A DNA stretch of 64,000 bases from Sclerodactyla briareus. Lineage: Eukaryota; Echinodermata; Holothuroidea; Dendrochirotida; Sclerodactylidae. The translations under genes were made by a program, and so were the position numbers. Positions 1-10,852 of the stretch are shown piece after piece. Each line of letters begins with the position of its first letter. The stretch's first letter is position 1. The notes beneath the pieces were generated by a model. It ran no database searches. It was not told the origin of the DNA and saw only the letters and a program-made list of their open reading frames with translations. Location: contig JAODTK010005243.1 of NCBI GenBank assembly GCA_026419785.1, positions 124,001-188,000 on the forward strand. The letters are read 5' to 3'.

Positions 1-678
1 AGTTTTCAAAAAAAGGGATTGTTACTTCAATTTTTTGTTGTTCAATGAACATTCTCCTATATCATGTAAGTGGACCATCATGACAGCGAATCCTCAATTT
101 TAAAATAGTCAAAATAAATAAAGCGATATAGGTTGGACTCAGAGGCCTATTAGGGACCCCTGTGTCCCTCCCTGGTTGTAACCAGGGAAGTCTGCTGATA
201 TAACATCCACATGGACCATCTCAGACCATCAGGGAAGCACTCTCCTCTATGTCACAGTCGACTTCATTGCATGTTTACCTATCATCGATGTGACTTCTGG
301 TTTTGCTTCCTCAAAATCAATCAATGATAACCGATCCCTACACGTCTCGAGACAGGCGAGGAAACCACCGTGCAGGACAGTGGTGTTAGGGACGTTATGT
401 GGCTATGAAGTTCACAGAGCACGGCAAAATGCAGTGTGACTCACTCAATCAATTTGTTACAACACATGTCACACTGAGTTAGGCTGGCAAGTTAGGTACA
501 GAGGGAAGTAGGTTTACGTTGGTACTATGGTATATCCAGGTGGTAAATGCACACTAGCCCCCCCCCCCCACACATCAACTTGCAGGCACCAGGGAGTAGA
601 TAAACACTGGGTTGAGAAGGCAGAGGTATAGGGCCAGCACACAAAGTCTTTGATCGACCAGCACTCACAACAAATATA
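1..678. other. Unique-looking sequence without recognised features
   Basis: No gene or repeat was recognised. A C10 run lies near 560-570. Confidence 0.4.
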
Positions 679-1268
679 AATCTGGCTAGCTACATCCTGG
701 CAGGATTTTTCCTTTTGGCTAGCTACATCATGGCAGGATCAATTTGCCTAGGCTACATCCATGGCAGGTCAATTTGGCTAGCTAATCCCTGGCAGGATCA
801 ATTTGGGTAGCTACATCCCGGAGGATCAATTGGCTAGATAAATCCCTGGACAGGATCAATTGGCTAGCTACTACCGGCAGGATCAATTTGGCTGCTACAT
901 CCCGGCAGGATCAATGTGGTAGCTACATCCCTGGCGGATCAATTTGGCTAGCAAATCCCTGGCAGGATCAATTGGGTAGCGACTCCCTGCCAGGATCAAT
1001 TTGGCTAGCGACATCCTGGCAGGATCAATTTGGCTAGCTAACAGCCATGGCATGAATCAATTTGGCAGCTATCATCCCGGCAGGATCAATTTGGCTAGCT
1101 ACTTCCCTGTCAGGATCAATTTGGCTACTACTTCCCTGGCAGGATCAATTTGGCTAGTTACATCCCTGGCAGGGGATCATTGGCTAGCTAATCCATGGCA
1201 GGATCATTGCTAGCTACATCCCTGGCAGGATCAATTTGGCTAGCTACATCCCTGGCAGGATCAATTTT
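679..1268. repeat. 30-bp minisatellite, about 20 copies
   Basis: The unit contains GGCTAGCTACATCCCTGG followed by CAGGATCAATTT; copies differ by single-base gaps. Because 30 is divisible by 3 and two frames lack stops, the array yields a spurious repetitive peptide (LAGSIWLA repeats). Confidence 0.95.
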
Positions 1269-2091
1269 TCCACCCAGAAATGCTCAATGAGTCTTTCTCA
1301 TCAGTAACTCCTTAATCATTCAATGTCATATACTCATCATCACACAGGACATTAACGCCCAGAGTTTGACTTGCAAGTACAAGCTTCGATTTGTTTTTGA
1401 GACATTGGCCTAGGAGTTCATAAGTTCATCCATGCATTGATTATAGGAACCATGTGATAGATCCGGTAACGATATCCTATTATCTCTGAATCACTATGTC
1501 ACTGCGTGACATCTCGCAGAACAATTTCAATTATTGTAATCAGTAGGTATCACTGTGCTGAGATGCCATGTCTTCCCTTTATTGATGTGTAGTAAGTTGG
1601 CACATAATTTGAGGCTTATTCATTTTGTGGTTTCACTGAAAACCACTAAGTTATTTGGCTGCCCTTGTCTTAGACATACTTCCATTGTTCACATTTCATT
1701 TGTAATGTTTATCTCCCCAGGTGTGTCAATCTAATGTGTGCCGATTCACAGCCAGTCACTACTGTCTTCTTATCTACATTTCTTTCACCTTTGCTATGAA
1801 TTGACAAGCATCCTGTTTTGCAATCTGTAATGGCACATAATGGAGAAACTCCATCAGGCAAAAATTACAACCTTTGCGTCAATGGGGACAAGATACAGGA
1901 TTCCAGGTTTTTTGTACTATTGGCAAAACATGGGTATATAGATCTATCAAGCTCAAAAATCGCAGCTTTGCACATGAGGGAACTAGGAAATGCATACAGT
2001 CTGAAATAGGAAGGAAGATAATATAAGGTGTTCATGACCAACGAACACCTCCGCTATATTAATGTTCTGGTATTGATGATACAGTAAGCAA
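1269..2091. other. Unannotated stretch downstream of the minisatellite
   Basis: No splice-supported exon or recognised repeat. A 63-codon plus-strand frame at 1818-2009 shows no domain. Confidence 0.4.
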
Positions 2092-2238
2092 GCCAATTTA
2101 TTCCTCTCCTCGGACAGATGAGGTAAACCCTCAGGATATTCTACCATATAAACCCACGACGTGGGGGGTCAGGGAAAAGAGTTTTGTTTACACGCACCTC
2201 AAGGTCATTAGTCGAAGATAATACCCCCCACCACTTAC
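2092..2238. repeat. Direct repeat, copy 1 of 2
   Basis: Shares CCTCTCC..ACAGATG, GTAAACCCTCAG and ACACGCACCTCA blocks and a terminal ATACCCCCC with 2664-2820. The copies flank a SINE-bearing segment. Confidence 0.65.
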
Positions 2239-2300
2239 ATCTACTTTCTATAGCCTCTAGCACTTGACACACCAACGGGGGCAGGCTGGGCGTCCCAGAC
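2239..2300 (-). CDS. PIK3R1: Exon opening a RhoGAP/BH-like domain
   Basis: The acceptor (GCTGATTCAATTTCCAG) and donor (AGAT|GTAAGTGG) are both good; 62 bp, phase 2 to phase 1. It encodes SGTPSLPPLVCQVLEAIESR. This matches the first helix of RhoGAP-family domains and closely the p85 BH domain start (PPLLIKLVEAIEKKG). The next codon begins with T, so a Cys-Leu-Glu continuation in place of p85 GLE is possible. The following exons (EG/STLYR motif onward, then SH2 domains) were not found between here and base 1. The exon abuts a short direct repeat (2092-2238) whose second copy lies at 2664-2820. Confidence 0.5.
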
Positions 2301-2384
2301 CTGGAAATTGAATCAGCCACGCGGGCTGACAGCATACACCAGCTGAGGGAAAGCCAATCAATAGCCAGTCAGTATGATAGTGAT

Positions 2385-2680
2385 AATGTCAATTTCTTAT
2401 ATAGCGCTTTTTCTACCGTAGTACCAAAGCGCTTCACAAACATTACCCAGATTATAATAACGCATCACAACGCACTCCGACAATCCCGGAGAGTACTGCG
2501 GCAGCTAAGCAGCGCCAGTTGTGTTCCTGAACCTCACGGTCCCCATTTGTACACCTGGTTGCCTAGAAGCAAGCGGGATAAGTACCTTGCTTGAAGGTAC
2601 CACGTGGCAGGCTTGAACCCCAATCTCTGGGTTACAAGCTTGACGCCTTAGCCAATTAGCCTAGCCACGCTCTACATTTT
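2385..2680 (-). mobile_element. tRNA-derived SINE
   Basis: Read on the minus strand, the 5' end has tRNA-like pol III boxes: an A box within GGCTAATTGGCTAAGGCG and a B box GGTTCAAGCC. The body includes the complement of CCATTTGTACACCTGG and AAGTACCTTGCTTGAAGG. The 3' tail reads GAAGCGCTTTGGTAC then AAAAAGCGCTATATAAGAAA, like LINE-derived tails of animal SINEs. Near full length with small gaps. Confidence 0.75.
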
Positions 2681-2820
2681 TATCCTCTCCTATGACAGAT
2701 GGTAAACCCTCAGATAGTTCCTACCAGCTAAACCCTCGAGTGGGGTGGGATGATTTTGTTAACACGCACCTCAGTGTCACTATAGTAAGAAATACCCCCC
2801 CCCCCCCACAGTAACCATCC
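2664..2820. repeat. Direct repeat, copy 2 of 2
   Basis: Second copy of 2092-2238, ending in a C13 run (near 2797-2809). Confidence 0.65.
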
Positions 2821-3154
2821 ATGAGGCAAATCATATAGAACATTATTACATTCTTTCCATTCACTTGGATGATATAGTTCAATAGTACCATTTAAGAGCA
2901 CCCTTTTCTCTTTACTTCCAACTTTTAACCAGAAGTGTACATCACAACTAAGACATCTCGTGCAATAGGCACTGGAACATGACGAATGGTTTGTATGCAA
3001 CATCGGTGTGAAGAAAAAAAATCCTAGCCTATTTTACTTTACCACTTTATTGTCCGCCTGGATGAAATTCAGGAAGAGACCCAGTGGTCACTTTGGTTGT
3101 GGTGTGTGGGTGTGTATGTGTCGGTGCTGCTGGGTGTGTTGTATGTCACACTTT

Positions 3155-3470
3155 TTTTGTTAGCAGATTTCTCACAAAACCCGTGAGGCGATATGACAAA
3201 AGTCGTGTGTAGACGGGGTTGGGTGTACACGATTGATTAGATTTTGGGCAGAAAATTCACTAATTAAGTGGGTAACGAGCTATTTTATGTATGTAATTGA
3301 TGTTTGCTCGTTAGCAAGATTACGCAAGAACCGTATGTGCGACGTGATGTAGTTTGGCATGTAGGACCTGGATGGCAGGTAGATTAGATTTTCAGCCTAA
3401 ATATGTGATTAAGTGGTCTAAGTTGCATTGATTTTGCAAATTTTCGCTCTGAAGCAAGTATATACATGAA
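3155..3470. repeat. Two-copy tandem repeat, about 146-bp unit
   Basis: Units start at GTTAGCAGATTTCTCAC (about 3165) and GTTAGCAAGATTACGCAAG (about 3311) and share GATTAGATTTT and the ATTAAGTGG blocks. A short stretch of satellite-like sequence preceded by a GT-rich tract. Confidence 0.6.
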
Positions 3471-3479
3471 GGATGACAG

Positions 3480-4080
3480 TACATAGTGCAGTGACTCATC
3501 GCTTCAATCTCCCAACTATGCAACAATACAACACACATTACTCAACTGTGTCTAGATCCCAGAGATGTGATACAATTTATTGAAAACGGGAAAACACTCG
3601 AAACACAGAAGCAATCTTACCTTTTTCCTCTGAGTCATTTTTGGAACGAGCGGTACTTGAGGTAAACCGGTGGCGGCACATGTCCGATGGTAAGCACAGT
3701 TACATACTGTTGTAGTAGAGGAAAACAAAACCAGTTCTGGTTAAAAAGGAAACACTGCAAAGAAGGACTTGGAAGGTTTCCCAAGACTACTCTACAAACA
3801 GCTTTATATTAGGGTCCATAATAGGAAAAGGATGGCAGACTGGATCCAAACCTTGCTTGATAAACATATTCCCATTGGAAGTTCTTGTATTTCAAGTTTT
3901 TATTAGGGGCTTCATGTGCATTGCACAATATCACGAAATCCTTATTGCACAGTAATTTTTGTTTTTCATCTTTATTTATGTTCTTATCTTCACAGTATTA
4001 TATGCTGGACATTCACATTGTAAATACCCAGAAAGCCAAAGGCTTAGTGATTCTTTCACTCATCAAAACCTATGACCAAC
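3480..4080. other. Intronic or intergenic stretch without recognised features
   Basis: No exon or repeat family was recognised. Confidence 0.35.
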
Positions 4081-4089
4081 AAAAGAAGG

Positions 4090-4450
4090 AAATGGCTCAA
4101 TTATGAGCCAGAGCTCTGTCAACGAGGTTTTTCAGACCGTAGACCGGCCCCAACAACAATGTTCTCATCATGAGGAATCCCAATACGAAGTATGGAGCTT
4201 GATCAGCCAGGTGGGCCCAGATTGTTGTCCACGAGCTAAAATTGGCAGAAAAAATATCAGTTTTTCACAATTTCAACCAAATATGACTCTGCGCTACACT
4301 TAAAATTCCACGAGGAAGCAGTACCACAAATTTCAGCATGATTGGACCAAGTGTTCTGGATTTATCGTGTCCACAAGATTTTTGAATTTCTTTCACACTC
4401 ATGCACACATGAATTTAGAGATTTCCTGGATGTCGTGATGAATAAAAAAA
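4090..4450 (+). repeat. Dispersed satellite-like repeat (CATGATTGGACCAAG family)
   Basis: Contains TTTCAGCATGATTGGACCAA, then ATTTATCGTGTCCACAAGAT. A second copy with TTCAACCTGATTGGACC and TATTGTGTCAACAAGAT lies at 41640-41960. A relative of the broad GGTCAAGGTCA repeat superfamily seen elsewhere in this window. Confidence 0.6.
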
Positions 4451-4589
4451 CTTATTGTAACAAGAGTAACATGAATTCTTACATAACTAGTCTTGCCTGT
4501 TTCATGATCAACAGTTTCAGTTTCGGCTGGTATTCAGTTTGTTTCAACCATCAAGCTCTGAGTGATCGGAAGAAGGGGATTCACTAGTT

Positions 4590-6400
4590 CCACTGGGACT
4601 GGATGTTGGCCATATCTACCAAGTTTTGTGGAAAAAATGCATTGGGCAAATCAAATATTCTGGCAATAACCTGTGTGGCAGCATTAGGAGGAAAGCCTGT
4701 CTGGGGGCTGAATGTGGGTAGTAAGCAGCTGCTTTATTTGGAGGAACAGCCATCTGCAAGTTTCATTGAGACCCAACAAATTGCATGAATCATGCAGATC
4801 AGGCACATTGGCCCGCTTCAATCTTTTTTTGGAAGAAGCGTGGTTTATAAATATCTGTATTGTCTTGTATTGAATGAACCTCTAAATTACCCTAACTCCG
4901 ATTTGGAGTATTAGCACTCACTAATAAGTTTCAAAGTTATGCAAATGAACCATTGATGAAATCTCGTACCCCAATCTATGTTTTTCAAGACCTCAAAGTA
5001 GATGTTAAAATGAACATATTCCATGTTAAAAATGTATCAGCTAGAGAACCCAACCACATCACCCTAGCTTCTTCCCGACAGTTATTCTGTGCCTTTGCTA
5101 ACAAGCTCAAAACAATGAAATACAAAATAGGCTAATCAAATTGTTTACCCAGCCTCGATTACTACATACAAGTCTCTTTGTGAACTTCGATCAGGCGAGA
5201 CAAATATACTCTCCACGTTACTGTGATTCTAAACAATGTTCCACTCAGAGCGATAGGAGTGACATTTCGAAAATCGTTTTTACATATTCTGTCCTTGGGA
5301 AGTTTTGATGATGCTTCAGATCCCTTTTCAAAAACACTGGGGCTCATCCTCAGGGATTGCTGGAAGCATCCCACACTTGATTGTAAAGAAAACCCCAGAG
5401 TTGCAATTCCAACAAAATATGCCTAATTGGCCTAAAGACCAGTTGTGCAACCCCTTACTTGACCATTGACTTGATTGAATAAGACTATCTTCCAAAGAAT
5501 TTCCATTTCTCTCTTCATGATAAAACCCTACGCTCCCTTCCTTTACCATAGAAGCCCGTTGTCACGAGGCCGTACATGAACTTCTTTCATTTGGTTGCAC
5601 CACTGCAATGTAGAGAAGGTGTACTCCATCAATCGTGATGACTGCCGGGTATTGCATGTCTATGGGAATGAAGAATTCCGGTAATCGGTTAACCCCAAGA
5701 CAAACTGAACACTCCATGCTTTGGGTTGGCCACGCCAATTCCAGGGTCCCTAGAAACTATCTAACACTTACCATCACCGTCGATGCCAACCTTGCATATT
5801 TGCCGATATACCATAACCGGTTTTAACATTAACAGGATTTTCGCACATTCAGTGGGTTGAAAACTCATGACAGCTTGCACTGAGCAGCAACATGTAATCA
5901 AATCTCGGTCCCTCAAAGGGAGCACATGCCGAGGAGGCACCTGCAGTCTCTGCTAAGTGTTGCAACAAAGCTGCAGGTATTGCTGTATTTGGAGCTAGGA
6001 CGGTCAACATTTTGTTGGAGTCTATGCAAAAGAGCCCTACACCCCATATCAATGTTGGAGAAATGTTCTTAGGACAGAATGACACTAATAGAATTCAACA
6101 TAAAATCAGGGGCAAACTACTTTTGGCAGAGCTACAAGGCAATCCCAACAGCCAGCCCCAACCCACCAATTCACATGACAACAGAACAAAGTGGGTATGA
6201 TTGTCTGCCAGATAGTGCGCCACATGGGCCAGAGAAGTACAAATCAGGCACCTGAAACTTGTCACCATGGCACCTGACATTAGTTCTCATCTCATCTCCA
6301 CAGTGAGCATCCATGCCTATCTAGAATATAGCAAGACTGAGAGCACAAAATTTTTTTCGAGCTGAATTCCTATCTCGGCTTCTCTTTCCTTCTCGCCCCT
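4590..6400. other. Stretch with two weak exon candidates only
   Basis: Minus-strand frames near 5945-6035 (SNKMLTVLAPNTAIPAALLQ) and 5215-5400 (SPSVFEKGSEASSKLPKDR) have possible acceptors but do not fit the intron phase chain well or lack a good second splice site. Treated as non-coding until transcripts say otherwise. Confidence 0.3.
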
Positions 6401-6505
6401 AATGAAACATGACGTACCAGATGCCACCACTCCCTGAGCTCAATTTTCCTGTGATATACTTGCAAAACAAAAATCTCCCATTCAAGGTCCAGCAAGGGTG
6501 CCTAC

Positions 6506-6647
6506 CTGGATACTGCACTGTTTTTTGTGGCTTGCAGCAATCTTCCATACCAGGTGAACCAAACTGAGGCGTACCTTTTTGGTGGGACCTCAATATGGTG
6601 GTGGAGATAATCATTGTACTTGTGACTTGCCCACCTCTCATTTGCCC
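6506..6647 (-). CDS. PIK3R1: Exon upstream of the BH-like exon
   Basis: The donor is good (GTATCCAG|GTAGGC). The acceptor GATTGAAGCAG is moderate, and an alternative 11 bases upstream keeps the same phase. With the first, the exon is 142 bp, phase 1 to phase 2. The peptide reads ANERWASHKYNDYLHHH, IEVPPKRYASVWFTWYGRLL, QATKNSAVS. It is rich in aromatic residues, including VWFTWYGR, and is not in the longest open frame here. Its exit bases AG plus the first base of the exon at 2239-2300 give an arginine codon. I do not recognise the fold. Confidence 0.55.
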
Positions 6648-6941
6648 CTGCTTCAATCCCTTTGTGGCCGAGAGTTCACACAGTAACAACAGGTAACCAA
6701 GTCTTTTGTTTTGACCCAACCAGCCCTGTTCCCACTGGGTGGGCATGCCTGAACAAGCTCTTCCATGGTGTCAACCACTTGGTTATTGAACATACATTAG
6801 TTATGCAATGACTCTGTAAGCCAGCCCGAGGCCGTCACTACCTCAGGCTTGCATAAACCATATAAGTCACTAGGATGCGGGGAAGAGAAGATGCAATACC
6901 ACACTGGGAACCAACTTTAATAAGGGCAGTATCCAAGATAC

Positions 6942-7064
6942 CTAGATAACAGACTGAACCCTGGTCCAAGACACCCAAAGGCTCAGCAGATCCACTCCTC
7001 TCCAACCCAGCCCCAAGATATTCACCAGAGAATTCCCAAACCCCACAATGATGGAGATCTGTTA
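6942..7064 (-). CDS. Possible optional exon after the SAM domain
   Basis: A strong acceptor (GGATTTCTGTCTCCTGCAG) precedes an open frame TDLHHCGVWEFSGEYLGA, with possible donors CTCTG|GTGAAT (short form) or CTAG|GTATCT (long form, 123 bp). Entry and exit phases are both 1, so the exon could be included or skipped without changing the downstream frame. No domain was recognised and coding character is weak. It may be a cassette exon or a chance acceptor. Confidence 0.3.
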
Positions 7065-7760
7065 CTGCAGGAGACAGAAATCCTGCCGGCCCCTTCACAT
7101 ACCCTTCTTGAAGGTGGGGTAATTATTATATGAGCCCCCCTACTCCCTACCCCTTTTTTTACCCTGGGAAAAGTTTCCAGTCTCTCGTAGTGAGTGACCA
7201 GTGGAAAGAATCAACAATAACCGCCTTTGGTGGAAACAGACAAAGAAATGAACCCCTGGGAAGCAGACACTACTGACTGTGCTGACCACCTGATAAGAGC
7301 TCAATGAAGCATTCTCATCACGCAACACCCAGTGAATGAAAGAAGTTGTCATTTGGCAGTGGGAGTTCAAACCCCCAATCAAGATTACAGCAGATTTCTT
7401 GCGAACTCACAGATTGGAAGAGCGGAACCAAAAATCTCAAGTTTCAAAACTCATCCCGTTTTCGCTATATTTAGAATGGACAGGCAGTATCATGTCACGA
7501 CACCCGGCGGAATAATGGACGTATTCGTTGCATTACAATATAGCGCAAAAAACGTCACACAGTAGAATCAGATTTTTGCATTGGCATAACATAACATGGT
7601 GACTATATACCGATATCGATGTCAAATTGTAATGGGACAGTTCTTTCGTTGCGATGTCATGCAAATGGCGTCATCACTTGTTCGCGAGTTGCTATCAGAT
7701 GTTAATGCTAAATGAGAAGCATTTCATTCCCTATCCGTGACTGCCTATGCTGTGACTTAC

Positions 7761-7874
7761 TTTGGTCCGTGCCGACATGGTTTCCTATACTGTCTCCAGC
7801 TCCACCTCCCGAGAGCAGATCGTCCTTGGTGTAGAGTATACACTTCCGGTGGAATTCGTCCAGTAAACCATGTG
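7761..7874 (-). CDS. PIK3R1: Exon encoding the end of the SAM domain and a glycine-rich linker
   Basis: The acceptor (CTTTTATAATTTGCTCACAG) and donor (CCAAA|GTAAGTCAC) are both strong; 114 bp, phase 1 to phase 1. Joined to the previous exon, the split codon becomes GCA and the peptide continues AHGLLDEFHRKCILYTKDDL. This matches the usual SAM ending (LGI..EFHRKKIL..IKDL), so the two exons complete one domain of about 62 residues. A glycine-rich linker follows (LSGGGAGDSIGNHVGTDQ). The phase match and the completed HRK motif make this the best-supported exon junction in the window. Confidence 0.75.
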
Positions 7875-8854
7875 CTGTGAGCAAATTATAAAAGGACGGC
7901 AATAAATGGCGTGAACCAAACAACCCATCAGTGATTCACAAATTAGCCCAGGATGGTACAAATCATCAGAGGTTAGAAGAAACTAATGTGGCTGGTATAC
8001 TTTCATCCTGAAGGAGTTATATTACCAAGGAGTACCTCATCTAACCTACTAATCTAATCACTGATATTTCATAGAGTGATGTAGTGTTAGCACACTTTCT
8101 ACCCTGATTAAATGAACTCAAGCAAAACATAACAGCAAAACATAACACACTAAGAGATCTGGAGTAAAAGCACACTGATTTGGCTCATTGCGCCAATAGG
8201 GCAAAATTCTACTTGCGATGACATGAACTCCCCAATTCCAAAGTAAATCAAATGAAGTATCACAAAATAAAAGTCAACAAGGAAACACGCCCAAACTTCC
8301 AAAATTTTGAGGGGGTGGGTTCCAGTAAGTTCTCTTTTCACATGTAACTTGAGAGAAATCTGTTACATAACTATTGGGCTTCAAAAGAATAACTCACTGG
8401 CCTGGAGGATAGGGTCTCTACTGGTCGTGAGAGAACTAAAGTTCTCTTTCAGACTACTTTGAGACTTTTCCCAGCCGTCTCTATGTTCTGGAACAACATG
8501 CGATCAGACGCAGGAACCAATCTTCTTTGCGAGACATCACTGAGAGCGGTACATACACCACACATTGACACACACACACATACACAAGTCTGCTTGACTG
8601 CAGAGACATCTTCGATTGTAACCTTCACCTCCTTATGACAGCTTCAGGCAGCAGGCTTATATATCTACATATGCAGGAACATATACAAAATTGTTTGCCT
8701 TTCCATAACATTCCCTGAGAACGTGCTCACAGGAGATAGGAGCAGGAGGATTGAGCAACATCACTGGTTTTTCTTTTTCCTAAACAATCCACTGCCATTA
8801 AAGAAACATGTAGGACCTTTATAGAGTGCTAGCTGGGCAGGAAATCAAATCAGG

Positions 8855-9010
8855 GGAGTCAGGTCAGGGGAGGGGAGTAGGTCAGGGGAGGGGAGTCAGG
8901 TCAGGGGAGGGGAGTCAGGTCAGGGGAGGGGAGTCAGGTCAGGGGAGGGGAAGTCAGGTCAGGGGAGGGGAGTCAGGTCAGGGGAGGGGTCAGGTCAGGG
9001 GAGGGGAATC
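8855..9010 (+). repeat. 19-bp G-rich minisatellite, about 8 copies
   Basis: Unit AGGTCAGGGGAGGGGAGTC, with runs of four Gs in every copy, so the strand could form G-quadruplexes. It lies in the intron between the two SAM exons. Confidence 0.95.
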
Positions 9011-9479
9011 AGTGAGGGGGCCAGGGTTATAGAACTTGACACAGTTTGTCGGCTGTGATATTACACATAAACAAGAATGGACAAGCCTCTTGGCAAGAGT
9101 CAAGAAGGTGAGGTCATTGCAGGTAGATGGCAATGAAGAGGATGGTGAGGTGGCTAGATTGCACATGGTAGAAATCGCCAGGAAGGCACCAGAAGGAGAC
9201 GTGAGAGCAAAAAACAATATATACATATAGTATATATAGTGAAGAATGCACCATTTTGCATCAAGGAAACCTTAAGATTTGACAAAAAGTCAGAAGGAAA
9301 GGGACCATCTCCAGCCCTGTTTTGGTGAATGCTGCCTGGGCGGGTCATCAAAAATTTGTTTTTTCTTCATCACAAGGGGAAGAAAAACAATTGAGAACCA
9401 AGGTTCTATTAGAACATAACTTGTTTTAGCAAGTAGTAATCAATGAATAAACAGATGTCATCTCTCACCTCAAGCTCAC

Positions 9480-9603
9480 CCTCGCTGAGTGTCTGCAGCT
9501 TGTTACCGTTGACGCATTTGGTCCTGAAGAGTTCAGCGTACCTGTACAGGTTAGTGACCGCCATCCAATTGAGTACATCATCTATATGCCAGTGCTGGAT
9601 AGG
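9480..9603 (-). CDS. PIK3R1: Exon encoding the first two thirds of a SAM domain
   Basis: The acceptor is strong (CCTCCTCCTTTCTGCCATTGCAG). The donor used is AGCGAGG|GTGAGC, giving 124 bp, phase 0 to phase 1. The peptide has the SAM pattern: HWHIDDVLNWMAVTNLYRYA, then ELFRTKCVNGNKLQTLSE, i.e. W..DVL.WM....L..Y...F....V.G..L..LSE. A second in-frame donor 11 bases downstream (CTTGAG|GTGAGA) would leave phase 0 and not fit the next exon. SAM domains are small five-helix protein interaction modules. The rest of the domain is supplied by the exon at 7761-7874. Confidence 0.8.
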
Positions 9604-9980
9604 CTGCAATGGCAGAAAGGAGGAGGGTGACGACACATAGGAAACAGAAAAAACATGGAGGGAAAACACTGGCCAAATACCCCTATCACAGTTGAGAAAG
9701 GTATCCAGGAATAATGGTTTAAATCTGGTATTACTGGCAGAGACGATGACTTTGTGATTCCTCGTCATTAGAATTTTGAATAAAATAACAAGGGACATAC
9801 ATGCTCAGGTAGAGAATTCCAGTCTTGGGTTATTCTTAGATTGAGTGTTGCGTGATATTCATAACCAAAAGCAGAGATTCCAGGAAAGATGGGAAAAATA
9901 TGTTTAAACAGTTCCACCCCTCAATGATAAACTTCTTTTGGGAAGCAATAAAGTGCCATTAGCCAATCTGACACACTTAC

Positions 9981-10075
9981 CTCAATACAAATTTGAACAA
10001 AATTGGTCATCCAGTTGCCCAGATGATTTAGCAATTGGAGGATTTGATTCAGGCTCTTTTGCCTCAGGACTAGTT
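9981..10075 (-). CDS. PIK3R1: Short helical exon just before the SAM domain
   Basis: The donor is near-consensus (ATTGAG|GTAAGTGTG). The acceptor (CCTCCTAATGAAG) is weak and chosen because it gives 95 bp that enter in phase 1 and leave in phase 0, fitting both neighbours. The peptide reads ELVLRQKSLNQILQLLNHL then GNWMTNFVQICIE, amphipathic and probably helical. An in-frame stop lies just upstream of the chosen acceptor, so the exon cannot extend much further. The 377-bp intron to the SAM exon is short and otherwise featureless. No family was recognised. Confidence 0.45.
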
Positions 10076-10852
10076 CTTCATTAGGAGGTTATTGTCCTCA
10101 TTGCGATGTGTCATGTACACAAATGTACACAAATCTAATACAGTAGTCGTCCCTCTTGATCCCTTCCGTAGGTCAGTAAGTTGCCCAGCAATATCGTCTT
10201 TTCATACAGTTCAAAATTTATCAGAAACCTCCATTATACGAGGGAGCCAATCACACCATGTGTTCAGATACTCCTATGAATATTCAGTATTGTAACTGGC
10301 AATTGTTATAACATCCCACAGACTCTCAGGGTTTGATTACATTTTGTCCCGTATTCACTGCGCAAAGTTTCCATAATGTACTCTCATTGGCGCAGCATGT
10401 AAAAGCCGCAGTTAATTACTCACACAAAAATTAACTGCCTGTGGTCCAAGTCCAATTGAATCTGGCTGTACATTGACCTTGTGCAGTCACGCTGTGGTGC
10501 AGTCATTTGGCACTCTTAATTAGATGTAAGAATATGCATATTCATAACCTGACCATCAGAAGGGTTCTATGAGACGTTTTGATCAACAAAGATCATGGTA
10601 GGCATAACTATGGGTGTAGCGTATAAGAACCGCTGTTCTGCCAAATGACCTTTGGCGACTGTTCAAAAGACTACTAAGTAGAATGGGATTTCCGAAGGGC
10701 AGTCCAAGTATTGATATGCGAATTAGTAGGGTAAAAGTGAGCCATTCAGCTAGCTAAATGAAGCAGCACAGAGAATCAGCGATCAAGCGCCTTGGATGCT
10801 TCGATTGTTGAGCTTGAGGCAAGAAGAGGAAAGAAGTACGAGAGTCCTTCAC

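Noticed and set aside
2092-2820. LTR element suggested by the direct repeats at 2092-2238 and 2664-2820
   Set aside because: Repeats lack TG..CA ends, primer-binding or polypurine sites, and the interior is a SINE plus a host exon.
5945-6035. Possible minus-strand exon (SNKMLTVLAPNTAIPAALLQ)
   Set aside because: Splice sites are plausible, but entry and exit phase 1 do not fit after the exon at 6506-6647, which exits in phase 2.
7140-7382. Possible minus-strand exon (AVIVDSFHWSLTTRDW frame)
   Set aside because: Acceptor is good, but the natural-looking frame needs phase 2, while the SAM exon upstream exits in phase 1; no domain recognised.
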